Shown here in pieces: positions 1-10,500 of a DNA stretch of 64,000 bases. The translations under genes and the position numbers were made by a program. This DNA is from Oreohelix idahoensis (taxonomy: Eukaryota; Mollusca; Gastropoda; Stylommatophora; Oreohelicidae), in contig JAMPIV010004265.1 in the NCBI GenBank assembly GCA_024509875.1, forward strand, positions 372,001 through 436,000, in the 5' to 3' direction. Each line of letters opens with the position of its first letter. Positions within the stretch are counted from its first letter, which is position 1. Below the pieces are notes generated by a model, which saw only the letters and a list, made by a program, of their open reading frames with translations, did no database searches and was not told the DNA's origin.

Positions 1-465
1 TTAATAAAGTCTCACTTTATGTGCAAAAATTTGAAATATTGCGAATCTGCTAAATTGAAGTTTCGAAAACTATGGCAAGAATCACATATGCATTTCAAAG
101 CTGACAGGCAGAATATCTTTACGCTTTACCTCATTGTGTCCCAGTTCTAACACGACTTTAGAGACATTAACAATGGAGACAATGTAATAAAAGCTAGTGA
201 GGAATCTGGGAAGGTAGCGCAAAAGGTAGGTTTGGGCAAAGTTGAACAAGGGGACATGAAATTACTTGAGTCACATGTCCAAAAAAATTAACAAATGAAG
301 ACATGCTAGAATTAGAAAAGGAAAAGCAACAGGAAGGAGGAGGGCACACCACCAATCAGCCTGAGCCACCAACACAACCTTTAATAAAATCATGCCAGCC
401 TTCAGCATCAGGTGGGGAAATTCTTCTTCTTTTCTTTGATCCTTACCCGCTGACCTTCAAAGCAG

Positions 466-999
466 TCAGTGGCCATCACGCCTGGTGGCGTCTTGCAGGG
501 CAGCAACAAATTGATTCCACTTTGCTCGGTCGGTGGCCATCCTTCGTACAGTGCCCCAACTCTGGTTCATTCTTTGCAACTCAGCCTCCACAGTCCTCCG
601 CCAAGTTGTTTTTGGTCGGCCTCTCTTTCGTTTTCCTTCAGGGGTCCATAGCATAGCTATTCTTGTGATGGCATCAGGGTCTCTTCTGAGGACATGGCCA
701 GCCCAACTCCAGTGTCTGCCAGCTATGATCGTGTGCATTTCCTCTTGCTTGCTCCGAGTAAGCAGATCTTGGTTGGTGATGGTATTCGTCCAAAAGATTC
801 AGAGAATTTTTTGTAGGCAGGTTGTGTGAAAAGAGGACAATTTTGACATTTCCTTCTCTGTTACTCTCCAGCATTCTGCACCATAGAGAAGCACAGAAAG
901 CGCACAGCTCTGATATAATCTTAAGTTTTTGCTTGTGCTGTACTGAGAGGACTTCCAGATGCTGTTTAGACTATAAAAGGCTGTTCTTGCTTTGTTCAT
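466..999 (-). pseudogene. LINE-A C-terminal domain
   Basis: Two minus-strand frames give the conserved tail of this LINE class: SVLLYGAECWRVTEKEM, then HWSWAGHVLRRDPDAI, then GKRKRGRPKTTWRRTVEAEL and RDGH followed by the stop at 466. A frame change occurs near 780. This block is the part most often retained in the family's 5'-truncated copies and is a good probe for them. Confidence 0.85.
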
Positions 1000-1104
1000 T
1001 CTGTTGTTGATGTCTTTGCCTGCTCCGCCATCTGGTGTTACTATGCATCCAGGTATGTGAAGGTGTCTGTCTGTTCCAATTGTTGATTCCTTACTGTTAT
1101 GGGC

Positions 1105-1783
1105 TCAGGATTGCTTACATTGAGTGTCATGACCTCTTGTCTTCTTTACATTGATGTTCAGGCCCACCTGCTGGCTATACTTATTAAGTCTATTCGTTTT
1201 TTCCTGGATGTGTTGATGGGAACATGCTAGTAGTGCAATGTCATCTGCATATTCCAGATCTTCCAATGTAGAAAACGTAGTCCATCTTATTCCTCTTGGA
1301 CTGCCCTCTGTTGTCTGCCGCATCACCCAGTCTATGACTTAAAAATAGAGTGATTGATAAGGGGCATCACTGTCGTCCTCCTGTCTTCACCTCAAAGGTT
1401 AGGTTGCTCTGCCCAACACTACACGTAAAGTTGGTCTAGAGGCTTTATATGATTGACACTATGCAGCTTGGAATTCCATAAGCCCTCAGTATTTTCCATA
1501 AACTGTCCCTATGTATGCTGTCAAAAGCCTTTTCAAAATCAACGAAATTAATGTACAGCTGTCTTTGCCATTCTGAGCACTGCTCTATAATGTTTCTGAG
1601 AGTGAATATATGATCTACACATCTTCTGTTCTTTCTAAATCCTGCTTGTTCCTTCCTCAGCTTGTGGTCTACTGCTTTTGAAATTCTCTGTATAATTATC
1701 CTGCCTAGTATTTTGCTGGGAACTGAGAGAAGAGTGATTCCTCTCCAATTATTGCAGTCTGCAAGATCTCCCTTTTTGGGCAA
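1105..1783 (-). pseudogene. LINE-A reverse transcriptase fragments
   Basis: The 1783-1445 frame carries RT fingers and palm motifs: MPKKGDLADCNNWRGITLLS, then QAGFRKNRRCVDHIFTL, then FVDFEKAFDSIHRDSLW with the first catalytic Asp. The 1326-1105 frame carries LEYADDIALLACSHQH, with the YADD box at about 1240-1251. About 120 bp between them is out of frame, so the palm is broken. This is the polymerase of the element at 420-4380. Confidence 0.85.
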
Positions 1784-2271
1784 TTAGACAATTATTCCTT
1801 TGTTTCACTCTGATGGTGTTGTCCCCGTTTTCCAGACTTGTGCAAATAGTGGTTCTAATAGCTCTGCTGCTAGCTCAGGGTCTGTCTTAAATAGCTCTGC
1901 ATTTACGTTATCATGGCCAGGAGCTTTTCCGTTCTTTAACGCTTTGATTGCTGTGATGATTTCTTCTTTTCGTGGAATGTCTGTATTTACATCTAGATCG
2001 TTTTCAGCCTCAGGAACATTTAATTGTGTCTCTGGTGGTTCCTTGTTCAGAGTTTCTCTGAAATGCTCTGCCCATCTTGTTTCCTGTCCCTTTCCTGTAC
2101 TTTTGCTGTGGTGATGAGATTTCCTTGCTCATCTCCTACTAATGTAATATTGTTTGCACCTCGTTTTCCGCTGATGGTTTTAGTTATTTTGTATACTGTG
2201 CTTTGTTCATTTTTCAGTGCTGCCTCTTCTGCCTGTCTTGCAAGATCGTCTAGGAAATTCCTTTTGTTGGC

Positions 2272-2907
2272 TCAGGTTTGGCGTTTAACTTCCTTGTCCA
2301 GCTGACTGTACTGTTCGCTATATAGTTGCTTTAACCTGGGGGACATCGCTTCTGTTTTCTTTCTTTTCATTACCTGTGTTATGGTGTTTAATGTTTCTGG
2401 TGTTATCCAGTCTTGCTTCTTCCTTTCCTGGAATGATTTGCTGCTTTCCTTATATATTGTTGAAATGTTGTTGAATTTCTGGTCCATATCATCAGATGAT
2501 GTCTTTTCCTGACTTTTGGCAATTTGATATCGTTTCTTAATATCAGCCGCAAAAGCTTTTCTGGTAAGGGGGTCCTTCAGTTTGCTGATGTCAAACCTTT
2601 TCTGTGTAGTTACAGTTGGTCCAGCAGTTCTGGTTCTCACCTTCAGCTTTGCTATGACTAAATGGTGGTTACTTACCACATCTGCACCTCTTCTTACCTT
2701 CACATCTTGTAATGCATGTCTCCATCTACCATTAATCATGATTTGGTCTATCTGGTTTCTGTCCCGACCATTTGGTGATTCCCATGTTAATTTGTGAATT
2801 TCTTTGTGTGGGAAAAGTGTTCCTCCGATGACCAGGTTGTTAATGCTACAGAAACTTATTAATTTATCCCCATTTTTATTTGCTGTTCCGCTGCCGCATT
2901 TCCCCAT
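2272..2907 (-). pseudogene. LINE-A endonuclease C-terminal half and linker to RT
   Basis: Starts with GKCGSGTANKNGDKL, the direct continuation of the endonuclease interrupted at 3505. It includes the IGGTLFPHKEIHKLTW block, the NQIDQIMI block and RRGADVVSNHHLVIAKL. In active APE endonucleases the last motif is Ser-Asp-His; here it reads Ser-Asn-His, so the catalytic aspartate is replaced. The rest is a basic, coiled-coil-like linker (KKRYQIAKSQEK through SEQYSQLDKEVKRQT). The frame ends near 2272, before the RT domain. Confidence 0.8.
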
Positions 2908-2922
2908 TACTCTTTCATTATA

Positions 2923-3508
2923 AGTATTTAAACCAATAAAAAACAGTATTTAATCAGTTCTACAAATAACGGTTCACAAGAAACAAGGGACTTTTCGGGT
3001 TTTACCCTTCGTCAGCCACAAACAGGTGACAAAGACAAGAATTACATATAGGTACTACAAATCTATATGATGATGAGAAATATACAACAAATGGGCGATA
3101 CAAGCAGATGGAAAAAGTAAACAACAACAGTGATGAGAGAAAAAGAACAATAATAATACAAGAAAATCGTAAAATCTAAAAGAAATACCGAAACAAGAAA
3201 GTAAATAATCAACGAAACGAAAAAAAGAGAATTAACAAAACTGTGGAACTAGTAAAAGTTCACTCAGCTCGATCCAAAGAAACTGTGAAAGAAAGCAGTA
3301 GTATTCCATCACAGAAATCGCAAGGAAGTGACGTACGATAGCGACAAAACAAAAGATATAAAAAGATACAAAATGAACCAAAACAAAAACATAAGAAGAT
3401 AGATCTAAAAGACAACGAATAAAGAATGAAAAAGAGAAAAGCTACCAGAATTTATGCAAAATGATGTTGGATATTCAAGCCATCGGGAGCTTGAATATTT
3501 ATTTATTT
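2923..3508. mobile_element. 586-bp retroposon-like insertion in LINE-A, 14-bp target duplication
   Basis: The 14-mer ACTCTTTCATTATA occurs at 2909-2922 and again at 3509-3522, exactly at the break in the LINE-A endonuclease frame. The insert is strongly purine-rich on + and has no coding capacity that I recognise. Its left part holds CTTTTCGGGTTTTACCCTTC, a palindrome-like block of the kind seen in 3' UTRs of some Penelope-like elements; that link is a guess. Orientation is not decided. Confidence 0.75.
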
Positions 3509-4109
3509 ACTCTTTCATTATATATATTGTGTGTTCCAACTTTCGCATTGAGGTCTCCCATTACTATGATAAGATCGTATCTAGGAGTGTCTTCCATTTC
3601 TTTTTGCAGTTGTTGATAGAATTCATCCTTGACCTCTTCGTTGCTGTCATTTGTTGGTGCATAGGATTGTATTATTATAGTGTTGGTGAATCTCCCTCTC
3701 AATCTTATTCTTATCAGTCTGTTGTTGATGGGTTTCCATTCCAGTAGTGACCTTTCCATTCCCTTCTGTAGAATAATGGCTACACCTTCATTGTGCTGTC
3801 CATCCTCTCTGCCAGAGTAAAGTACTGTTTCTCCTGTTGCTGTTTTAACTTTTCCTGTCCCTGTCCATCTGCTCTCGCTTATCTCTAGAATGTGTAATCC
3901 ATATTTCTCATTTCCGCTGTGACCTGTTTTAGTTTTCCTGTCTCGTTCATTGTCCTGACATTCCAAAATCCTATTCTTGTTTCACGTTTTGATGTCAGGA
4001 CGTCCGTTCTCGTGTCAGTGGCTTCCTTTCGGCTTTCACTGCTGACAGCCATACGAGCCTCAGACTCCGGATGTCCGTCCCGCAGCAAAGTTTGTTCATT
4101 TGTTGTCAT
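3499..4109 (-). pseudogene. LINE-A endonuclease, N-terminal half
   Basis: Two overlapping minus-strand frames cover the start of an exonuclease-endonuclease-phosphatase fold: RIGFWNVRTMNETGKL with the metal-site Asn, then LEISESRWTGTGK with the catalytic Glu, then QSYAPTND and MGDLNAKVG with the Asp-x-Asn pair. A frameshift lies near 3900. The frame stops at about 3505, where a 586-bp insertion begins; the missing half continues at 2907. In life the domain nicks target DNA to prime reverse transcription. This copy cannot make an intact protein. Confidence 0.85.
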
Positions 4110-4380
4110 TTCCGTAACTTCGTTTCTTTTTACATAGACAGGGGTTTCAGCCCTATGCTAAAACCCCCAACCTGGAGGACCAAGGTGTCTGCTTTAGTCT
4201 GACCCTTACCCGCACAAACCTGTCCAGCTTGGTAGAACCTTCCAGGAGTAAAACTCCCGCTGGCATAGCTCTGGGGGTAATCAGAGTACACAAGCCACCA
4301 TACCTCGACAAGGTATTGACACCTGTGATGGCAGAGGTGGGGAGATCACATGTCCTAGTTTTGCTCCTGTTGCATGTCCT

Positions 4381-5136
4381 TTTTTCTTCATTGTTGTTGG
4401 ACTCTGGTTATGATTATTATATAATAATGTATTAAAAAATGAAGACGTTAATCAATATATTTGTCATGTTTAAAAGGAAAAATTACGCCACAATTGTTGC
4501 AAATTTATTTGCTCTGAAAACGCAACCACCCATTCTCCCCCCCCCCCCCTCCCCCCCACTACATTTATTCCTATGGGAAAACTATTCTTGAATTATGCAA
4601 GATCTTCAGGAAGGCATCCGTCACACAAAATGCTACCACAATGTACTTTTTGTCGAGTTGAAGGACTAACTACCAGTGACCATTGCTTAGAAACAAAACA
4701 GAAAGTAACTGACACAGTGGATTACTTCAATTTTGTTAAAATATGCGACCAAGTCTGTTGTGTTTTACATAATATAATATAGTGCCAGGAAGTAACAAAT
4801 TACATTGTGCATTATTAACAGTGTTATGTATGTGAGGTAATATGGCCCACATTTAGAAATGAAATCTTAGGAAGAAAAAGGACAGACCAGAAGCCTTATA
4901 ATGAATAAATAATAGGAGATATAGCTTTGATTAGAAGCACTTGTAAGAAACATAGCATGCCAGTCAATGGAAAGGAAAGGAAGGTAATAAGTGCTGTGGA
5001 AATTTTAAATGAGTCCATCCAGATGGCAGCATCACCTTCTCTACAGGAATGAGACATGATAGGGAACTCAACCGCCTGATGGATCGAACTTAGTTTAAAT
5101 CTCAGATATGCCAATTAACTCTCTTTCTAATTAATT
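4381..5136. other. Unassigned intergenic or intronic sequence
   Basis: No coding or repeat structure recognised apart from a C-rich run at about 4539-4558. Short open frames here lack any recognisable domain. Confidence 0.4.
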
Positions 5137-5765
5137 TCTTACTTACTTACTTAGTCGATCCCCTTCTACCGTGAGGTGTAGAGGTTTGGAAGAGAGAGCG
5201 CCAGACTATCCTATTGGCTGTCTTCCTCCTGGCCTGGTTCCATTCTAGTTCTCAGTCCTTCAAAGATTGTCTAATGTCGTCCTCCCAGCGAACTCTGGGT
5301 CGTCCTGGGGGCCTGGATCCCTGGCTCTTTGTTTCCCATGCTTGTCGTGGTAGCCGATCTTCTCCCATTCTTCAGACATGGCCAAACCATCTTAGTTGGG
5401 ACTGTTCTACTTGGGTCTGCAGGGGGTGGGATTTTAGGCCTTGACGTATCGTCTGGTTGTGGACATGTCTCTTCTTGTTACTTCAACCACCTTCCTCAGA
5501 TACCTCATTTCTGAGGTTTGGATCTGGCTTTAGTGGGTTGAAGTCATTGCCCATGACTCGCATCCATATGTCAAGACTGGGACATAGGTGGAGCGGCATA
5601 CATCCATCTTCGTTTTCTTACCAACCTCTCTCTTGCTGAGGAATCCTCGATTTATGGCCTGAAAAAGTCTCCCAGCTGCAGCTTTTTGAGTGGCCAATTC
5701 TTCTTTGATGCCTCCCTTTCGGTCTATAATAGCTCTGAGATATTTAAAGTGGTAATTCATTTCTT
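5137..5765 (-). pseudogene. LINE-F 3' end fragment
   Basis: Minus-strand remnant of a non-LTR RT C-terminus. The frame at 5760-5530 reads HFKYLRAIIDRKGGIKEEL, then STYVPVLTYGCESWAM, the LTYGCESW block typical of LINE C-termini. The 3' end is marked on + by CTTACTTACTTACTTAG, a (TAAG)n tail, next to CCCCTTCTACCGTGAGGTG. The same terminal motif occurs at about 14753-14790 (+) and 49498-49540 (-), so it is a multicopy family distinct from LINE-A. Confidence 0.75.
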
Positions 5766-5865
5766 CAAATGCTTATTATATACACCACATGCATGCACAC
5801 ACACATTCATAAGCATCATATTTCACTGTTTCTGTATTTAAACAAAATATATATATATAAATATA

Positions 5866-6557
5866 CAGTCATGCGCTGCTTAATGTCCACGATACGTTGT
5901 GTGAAATAGGACGTTGTGCGAACACCATACTTTATACTTAGCAAAGTTAAATGGGATACTGTAGTGTACCTGTATTGACTAAATAGCCAAGATAATGTAC
6001 GCATACGGCAATGTATTTTCGAAAGTTCACTTAAAATAACGATAGTAAGTACAGTACAGTACATACATAGGCCAATTAATATGAAATTAATATGAAACAA
6101 ATATAAAGGTATGTTATCAGGCACTCGCAGGAAATAAAGAAGTAGAACACCAGACAACAGAAAAACAACAGACATGAGTGGCTTACCCAGGATTTGAACA
6201 CTGGACCTTCCGTGCGACAACCCCGCCTAGCCATGCAAGCGAATCACACTATCCGCTCTGCCATCTACGCACATACATAGGCCAGTAACTTAGGCGTTTA
6301 TTATTACTATTAAGAAATATGTACTGTGTTATAGGTTATATATGTACTGTACCATTATACGCCTGGCATCACAATCGCTTTGTACTGTATACAAGAGACA
6401 TGAGATACACTTGTTGCATGCAGAAAGCTGTTGCTTTCGCTATGTCCGCTTCGTCCTGTTCCGATTGGGATTTCTGAACTCTGTTATAACCTTATGGGAC
6501 CACGGACGTAAATGTGGTCGGACGTTGTCCATACGGACGTTATGCGGCGCATGACTG
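5866..6557. mobile_element. TA-flanked MITE with CAGTCATGCGC terminal inverted repeats
   Basis: The left end CAGTCATGCGCTGCTTAATG and the right end (CGTTATGCGGCGCATGACTG) are imperfect inverted repeats, each flanked by TA. Such ends and TA duplications are typical of Tc1/mariner/pogo-class non-autonomous elements. No transposase frame is present. A SINE is nested inside at 6075-6270. Confidence 0.8.
6075..6270 (-). mobile_element. tRNA-derived SINE nested in the MITE
   Basis: A 14-bp duplication ACATACATAGGCCA flanks it (6061-6074 and 6271-6284). On the minus strand the head reads TGGCAGAGCGGATAGTGTG, an A-box-like start, followed by GTTCAAATCCTGG, a B box. These internal RNA polymerase III promoter elements and the duplication support a SINE. 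It is not a functional tRNA gene: the cloverleaf 3' half is not followed by the expected acceptor strand. Confidence 0.8.
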
Positions 6558-6698
6558 TATATATATATATATATATAATATTTTTTTTAAACATAAAGAG
6601 ATAAAATGTTAAGTTTTGTTTTAAACTTCATGCAGTTTCATGAAACATGTCCAACAGTTTTGTTATCAGCATTTTAGGGAGGGCTAGTGATAACATAT

Positions 6699-6971
6699 AA
6701 AAAAAAAAAGGAACCTGTTACACACCCATTGAGGCATATTGGGAATATGGTGTTACGCCCATATTATCTTGACCGTCGGCACACGAGGGGTGATGTGGTC
6801 GGCATCACGCCGGCCGCCTTAACCTTCCCAGAGTTGCTCTGGTACCCATTTGGGGCTGGGTTGACCCAGGAGCCGTTTGTGGCCTAAAAAATTCCCGCCT
6901 CATCTGGGGATCGAACCATAGACCACTGCGCTAGGAAGCCAGTGCACTAACCACTATGCTACCGCGGCTCC
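6699..6971 (-). mobile_element. tRNA-derived SINE next to the Tc1 element
   Basis: A 13-bp duplication AGTGATAACATAT lies at 6686-6698 and 6972-6984. On minus the head is GGAGCCGCGGTAGCATAGTG, an A box, then TATGGTTCGATCCCC, a canonical B box. The body contains GGCGGCCGGCGTGATGCCGA. It is GC-richer than its surroundings. The Tc1 element at 6986 inserted at the last TA of the right-hand duplication, so the SINE came first. Confidence 0.85.
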
Positions 6972-6985
6972 AGTGATAACATATA

Positions 6986-8494
6986 CTGTTCAAAAAAAGA
7001 AACGCAACTTTTTTGGTGTTACCTTTTATAAAAGATATTCACTGAAAGTCAACCTATCGACTGTGTCCACCTGGTCATTAACTTCTCGTGGTTACCTGAA
7101 TTGTACTCACCTCATGATTCGTGAGGTCATGAAAGAGGTCAAGGTCAAAACAACATTTTTGACAATAACTCGTGACAGGTTCATGAGAATCCCATGAAAC
7201 TTAACTGAACACAAAACTCTGACCATATTATTGAATGCCTATTACAGATTGACGCTCCTTGAATAAATTCAGTTGAAAATTCAATGCGCAAGTATGGCTC
7301 ATCTCACTACAGAACAATGACTCATCATCATTGGACGTTTACAGACTGGACAGTCACAAAGTGTAGTGGCCAGACAATTTAATGTGGTTAGAAGCATCAT
7401 TAGTCGCCTTTGGAGGTGATTTCAAGAAACTGGCTCAGTGGCAGATCGGCCCCGCAGTGGAAGACCCAGAGTCACAACTCCTGCCGAAGACCGCTTCATA
7501 CGGCTGCATCACCTCAGGAATCGACTTGCATCTGCGTCCTCCACAGTCCAGTCAATGTCAGCAGCTCGTCGAATTTCAGATCAAACGGTCAGGAACCAGC
7601 TGCACAACTCTGATCTTTGGGCTAGAAGACCCTACAGAGGTCCTGTTCTTATGGACCGGCATTGCCAGAACCCACTGCAGTAGGCGAACCAGCATCGTCA
7701 ATAGACCGTTGGAAATGACTGGAGACGGGTTTGGTTTAGTGATGAATCATTTTTTGTGCTCCAGCGACACGATAGACGGAGAAGAGTTTACCGCAGAGTC
7801 CATGAGCGCTACGCCCAGAACAGCGTTGATGAGGCTCCTCCACATGGTGGTGGAGGTGTACTGATGTGGGGGGCGATCAACTTCATGGGAAGAAGTGACC
7901 TGGTGCAAATTGAAGGACGTCTGAATGCCCAACGATACGTCGCTGAAATTCTTCGTCCTCACGTCCTTCCACTTCTGGCTGCACAAGGGTCGATTTTTCA
8001 GCAGGATAATGCTCGACCTCATGTGGCACAACTCACCACCCAGTTCCTCGCTGACAACAACGTCCAGACCATTCCATGGCCAGCCATGTCATCAGACATG
8101 AACCCCATAGAACACTTATGGGATGAACTCGACAGACAACTCTGCCAGCGAGATGTGGCTCCAGCCAATCTCCAACAGTTGTCTCTTGCACTGCGGGAAG
8201 AGTGGGCAGCCATCCCACAACAACAGATCCAACGACTAATCGGATCCATGTCAAGGAGATGTCGTTCTCTGATAGAGGCCATAGGAGGCCATACACCTTA
8301 CTGAAACGGAGGCCTCAGTCGCAAAGAATAAAAGTCCAAACCAAATTTAATGAACATCATTTCATTGTTAAAGTCTGAAAGTTTCTTCAAGCCAAGATTG
8401 AAATATTAATTCCATAAAATAAAATTTTGGTAAAAGTTTGAAATTTGGTGTTTGTTACCACTGCAATAATGTTGCGTTTCTTTTTTTTGAACAG
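6986..8494 (+). mobile_element. Tc1-like DNA transposon, inactive
   Basis: Terminal inverted repeats CTGTTCAAAAAAAGAAACGC at the left and its complement at the right (8471-8494, one extra base in the A run), flanked by TA at 6984-6985 and 8495-8496. The interior holds a broken transposase (7294-8304). The right end lies 29 bp before the 3' splice site of GPR155 exon A. Confidence 0.9.
7294..8304 (+). pseudogene. Tc1-like transposase, broken
   Basis: Starts ATGGCTCATCTCACTACAG. The N-terminal helix-turn-helix part (LQTGQSQSVVARQFNV, then RPRSGRPRVTTPAEDRFI) contains two in-frame stops, at about 7318 and 7417. A further break lies between 7683 and about 7730. After it the catalytic core continues: FSDESFFVL with the first Asp, IFQQDNARPHVAQL with the second Asp, and MSSDMNPIEHLWDELDR with the third acidic residue (Glu), consistent with DD34E. 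The end is IEAIGGHTPY. The protein would cut and paste DNA at TA sites; this copy cannot. Confidence 0.9.
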
Positions 8495-8496
8495 TA

Positions 8497-8525
8497 TATA
8501 ATTGCATTTTAACGGTTATCTTCAG
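8497..8525 (+). promoter_or_regulatory. 3' splice region of GPR155 exon A, bordered by Tc1
   Basis: Only 29 bp separate the Tc1 right end and its TA from the exon. The stretch contains TTTTAAC (8507-8513), a plausible branch-point match unusually close to the acceptor, and ends TTATCTTCAG. The T-run inside the Tc1 terminal repeat (8480-8488) lies just upstream and could contribute pyrimidines. That contribution is inference. Confidence 0.5.
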
Positions 8526-8621
8526 GGCATGTTTTTATGTGTTTGGCGAGTCTTTCACAATCACCCAACTGGAATATATGTGGAGATTGAATTTTTGGAC
8601 TGTGTGTTTAACTATGGACAG
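8526..8621 (+). CDS. GPR155: GPR155/LYCHOS homologue, internal exon A
   Basis: Phase-0 exon of 32 codons bounded by TTATCTTCAG and GGTAAGT. The peptide begins GMFLCVWRVF and ends CVFNYGQ. It matches the segment of GPR155 that leads into the last transmembrane helix: an xCIWR-type helix end, a short loop with a Pro-x-Gly-Ile-Tyr motif, then a hydrophobic stretch ending in NFGQ or similar. GPR155 (LYCHOS) is a lysosomal membrane protein that joins a transporter-like domain to a GPCR-like domain and signals cholesterol to mTORC1. The family call is from recognition and is reinforced by the next three exons joining in frame. Exons encoding the upstream membrane domains are not seen in bases 1-8525 and presumably lie before the window. 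A Tc1 element ends 29 bp before this exon. Confidence 0.85.
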
Positions 8622-8879
8622 GTAAGTCAGAAATTGTGTGATGTTACATTGAACTAAGGGGCCGAAACACTTGATCGATGGGGAGACTTCTTCTGATGAT
8701 CAGGTTGCCTCTTGTATCGCTCTGTATAGAGTTTCCTATCATTCTACTCCAAGAAAATTAAAAAAACATTGATCATTTAATCACATAATTGGTTCTTTTC
8801 TTAGTCTTTGGGGGGGGGGGGGGGGGGGGGCGGGGGGGGGGGGGACGGGGGGAACATGTTTCACCACAAACTCTGTCCA

Positions 8880-9055
8880 CACCTGTATTGTTTTTTTGTA
8901 GTTGTCTCCCTCTTGAGTTAGGGAAAGCAAAGGCATTGAGGAGGGGAAATGGTCACTGCACCTGATAAAACTGGACCTATGTTTAAAGAACTCTCTTACA
9001 CTTCACTCCCCTCCAGCAGTATCTGCTACGGGACTACCTTTATCTCTCTTTTTTT
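8880..9055 (+). mobile_element. SINE-Y copy, 5'-truncated
   Basis: Shares CTTGAGTTAGGGAAAGCAAA and the downstream CACTTCACTC..AGTATCTGCTACGG blocks with the longer copy at 30762-30998, at roughly 80 percent by eye. A G-rich run of about 40 bases (8811-8852) lies directly upstream. Confidence 0.55.
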
Positions 9056-9062
9056 TGCCTCT

Positions 9063-9222
9063 AATTTTGTTACTGTAACATGTAGAGACACAAGATATGT
9101 TAATTTTTGTTACTGTAACATGTAGAGACACGAGATATGTTAATTTTTGTTACTGTAACATGTAGAGACACGAGATATGTTAATTTTTGTTACTGTAACA
9201 TGTAGAGACACAAGATATGTTG
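9063..9222. repeat. 40-bp tandem repeat, four copies
   Basis: Units start TTTTTGTTACTGTAACATGT and continue AGAGACAC(A/G)AGATATGTTAA. Each unit contains the palindrome GTTACTGTAAC. Copies differ at one or two positions. A partial fifth unit follows to about 9235. Confidence 0.9.
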
Positions 9223-9538
9223 ATTTTGTTACTATGCAAGATTAGTGTGACGTCCATAAATAAGAATAGTAGACAAACACGTAACACAGTCTGAAAGTGC
9301 TGGACATGGAGAACTGAAGAGAACATACTGAGCAGAAAGGCATTGATTATATTCACGGTAAAGAACCTCAAGTGTTCATGATGTTTGGGTAGGGGCTGGG
9401 GGTGGAAGGGAACTGTTAAAAATCAAGTAGTTAACATTTTGTTCGCTGGTTGTATATACGCCAGATGCATCCTCTCATACGTCCATTCCTTCTGGTCTTA
9501 CATTTCATGCCAAATTCCAGCAATCTTATCTTTAATGA

Positions 9539-9748
9539 TTAATCAATTGCGGTGCCATTCTTTAATAGACGATCATTAATTGTCCTCAGTATTTCTCCCT
9601 TATCCATATCCAGTGCACTCATTATGGGTGCTCTTGAAACTAGTCTGTCAGCTCTTTTATTGCCAGGTTGCCAGGTACATCTGCATGACCAGGACAATAG
9701 CTCCACACCAGTTTCTGAAGATTCGAGGCTTCTATGGAGGTTTTCCAT
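9539..9748 (-). pseudogene. RNase H fragment of a LINE
   Basis: The short minus-strand frame includes CTWQPGNKRADRLVSRAPIM, which resembles the C-terminal helix of a LINE ribonuclease H (W-x-PGH-x-G-x5-ADRLA), and MDKGEILRTINDRLLK. The His of the motif is not visible. It is a fragment only, from a different family than the RNase H LINE at 46.4 kb. Confidence 0.55.
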
Positions 9749-10500
9749 TCATGCTATAGCCATCCCTTTTGGACCTTCCGAAGTGTGAACTGCCCTTGTT
9801 AATGCAGCCTCAGGCAGCAACCTAAGGACTGCAGTAGCTGCTACTCCCATTCTGATACTGGAGGTTGTTGTCAGTGCTTCACGTTATTGTCCCAAAGATG
9901 TATTGGCCTTGTCATCATTCTCCCTTTACGCACCATAAGGAGCATGGAGCTACCAGTGTCGTTGGCCCTGTTAGAAACCTGCACCATGGGATATCTTAAC
10001 TCTACAGCTTAGAGTTGTCATAATTATTTTTCTGTTTTCTTTATTATTTGTTTTATCTATTTAGTTATTATTATATATTGTTTTTTATATTCCCAGCTTC
10101 AGTATTTCAGGTATTTACTTATAAATTGATATATGTATATTTTACCCTTCTGTATTTCAGTTTTTCCTCATATTTTATTATTACTACATATATTATTTTT
10201 CAAATATTTTCTGTATATATAATATTCATATATTGTCTGTATATATTTATTCCATTTATATCTCCTCTTGGAGTTTTATTCTTCTGGTTTATTTTGTCTT
10301 TTTGTTCTCTTGATGGATTGGTTGCCACTCAGAGTGGTAATCTGTTGTTGGGTATACCAGGGCTTTCTTATTGGTCATGGTCAGGCCAATAATTTTAAAA
10401 TGTAAAAAAAAAATGGTATTCATATCACCCCAAGAGAGATAGTGTGTTCATATGTGAGTGAGTAAATAAATCAGGGGAACCATTTAGTGAGTTAGTAGTA

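Larger units (their letters stand above)
420..4380 (-). mobile_element. LINE-A copy 1: long, decayed APE-type non-LTR retrotransposon
   Basis: Minus-strand non-LTR element. Its 3' end is a (GAA)n tail, read on + as TTCTTCTTCTTTT near 420-435. Coding blocks run endonuclease (4109 to about 2600), reverse transcriptase (about 2270 to 1100) and the C-terminal domain (999 to 466), followed by about 230 bp of apparent 5' UTR up to about 4380. The order and the RT style (YADD, then the LLYGAE and RKRGRPKTTWRR blocks) put it among APE-endonuclease LINEs with RTE-like character; I do not assign the clade firmly. Several frame breaks show it is inactive. Further 3'-end copies of the same family lie at 12970, 13401, 22848, 49559 and 61619. 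Confidence 0.85.

Noticed and set aside
4229..4435. 68-codon plus frame
   Set aside because: It is antisense to the LINE-A 5' UTR, also found inverted at 49811.
5816..6220. 134-codon minus frame across the MITE and SINE
   Set aside because: It runs through the boundaries of two elements, so it cannot be an original gene.
6190..6265. tRNA-like sequence with A and B boxes
   Set aside because: It is the head of a SINE with 14-bp target duplications; the tRNA fold is incomplete. The same applies to 6900-6971 and 21190-21257.
7382..7864. 160-codon plus frame in the Tc1 element
   Set aside because: Out of frame with the recognisable transposase motifs on both sides; open by chance.
10048..10392. 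114-codon frame rich in Phe, Tyr and Ile
   Set aside because: AT-rich low complexity; no domain, no splice context.
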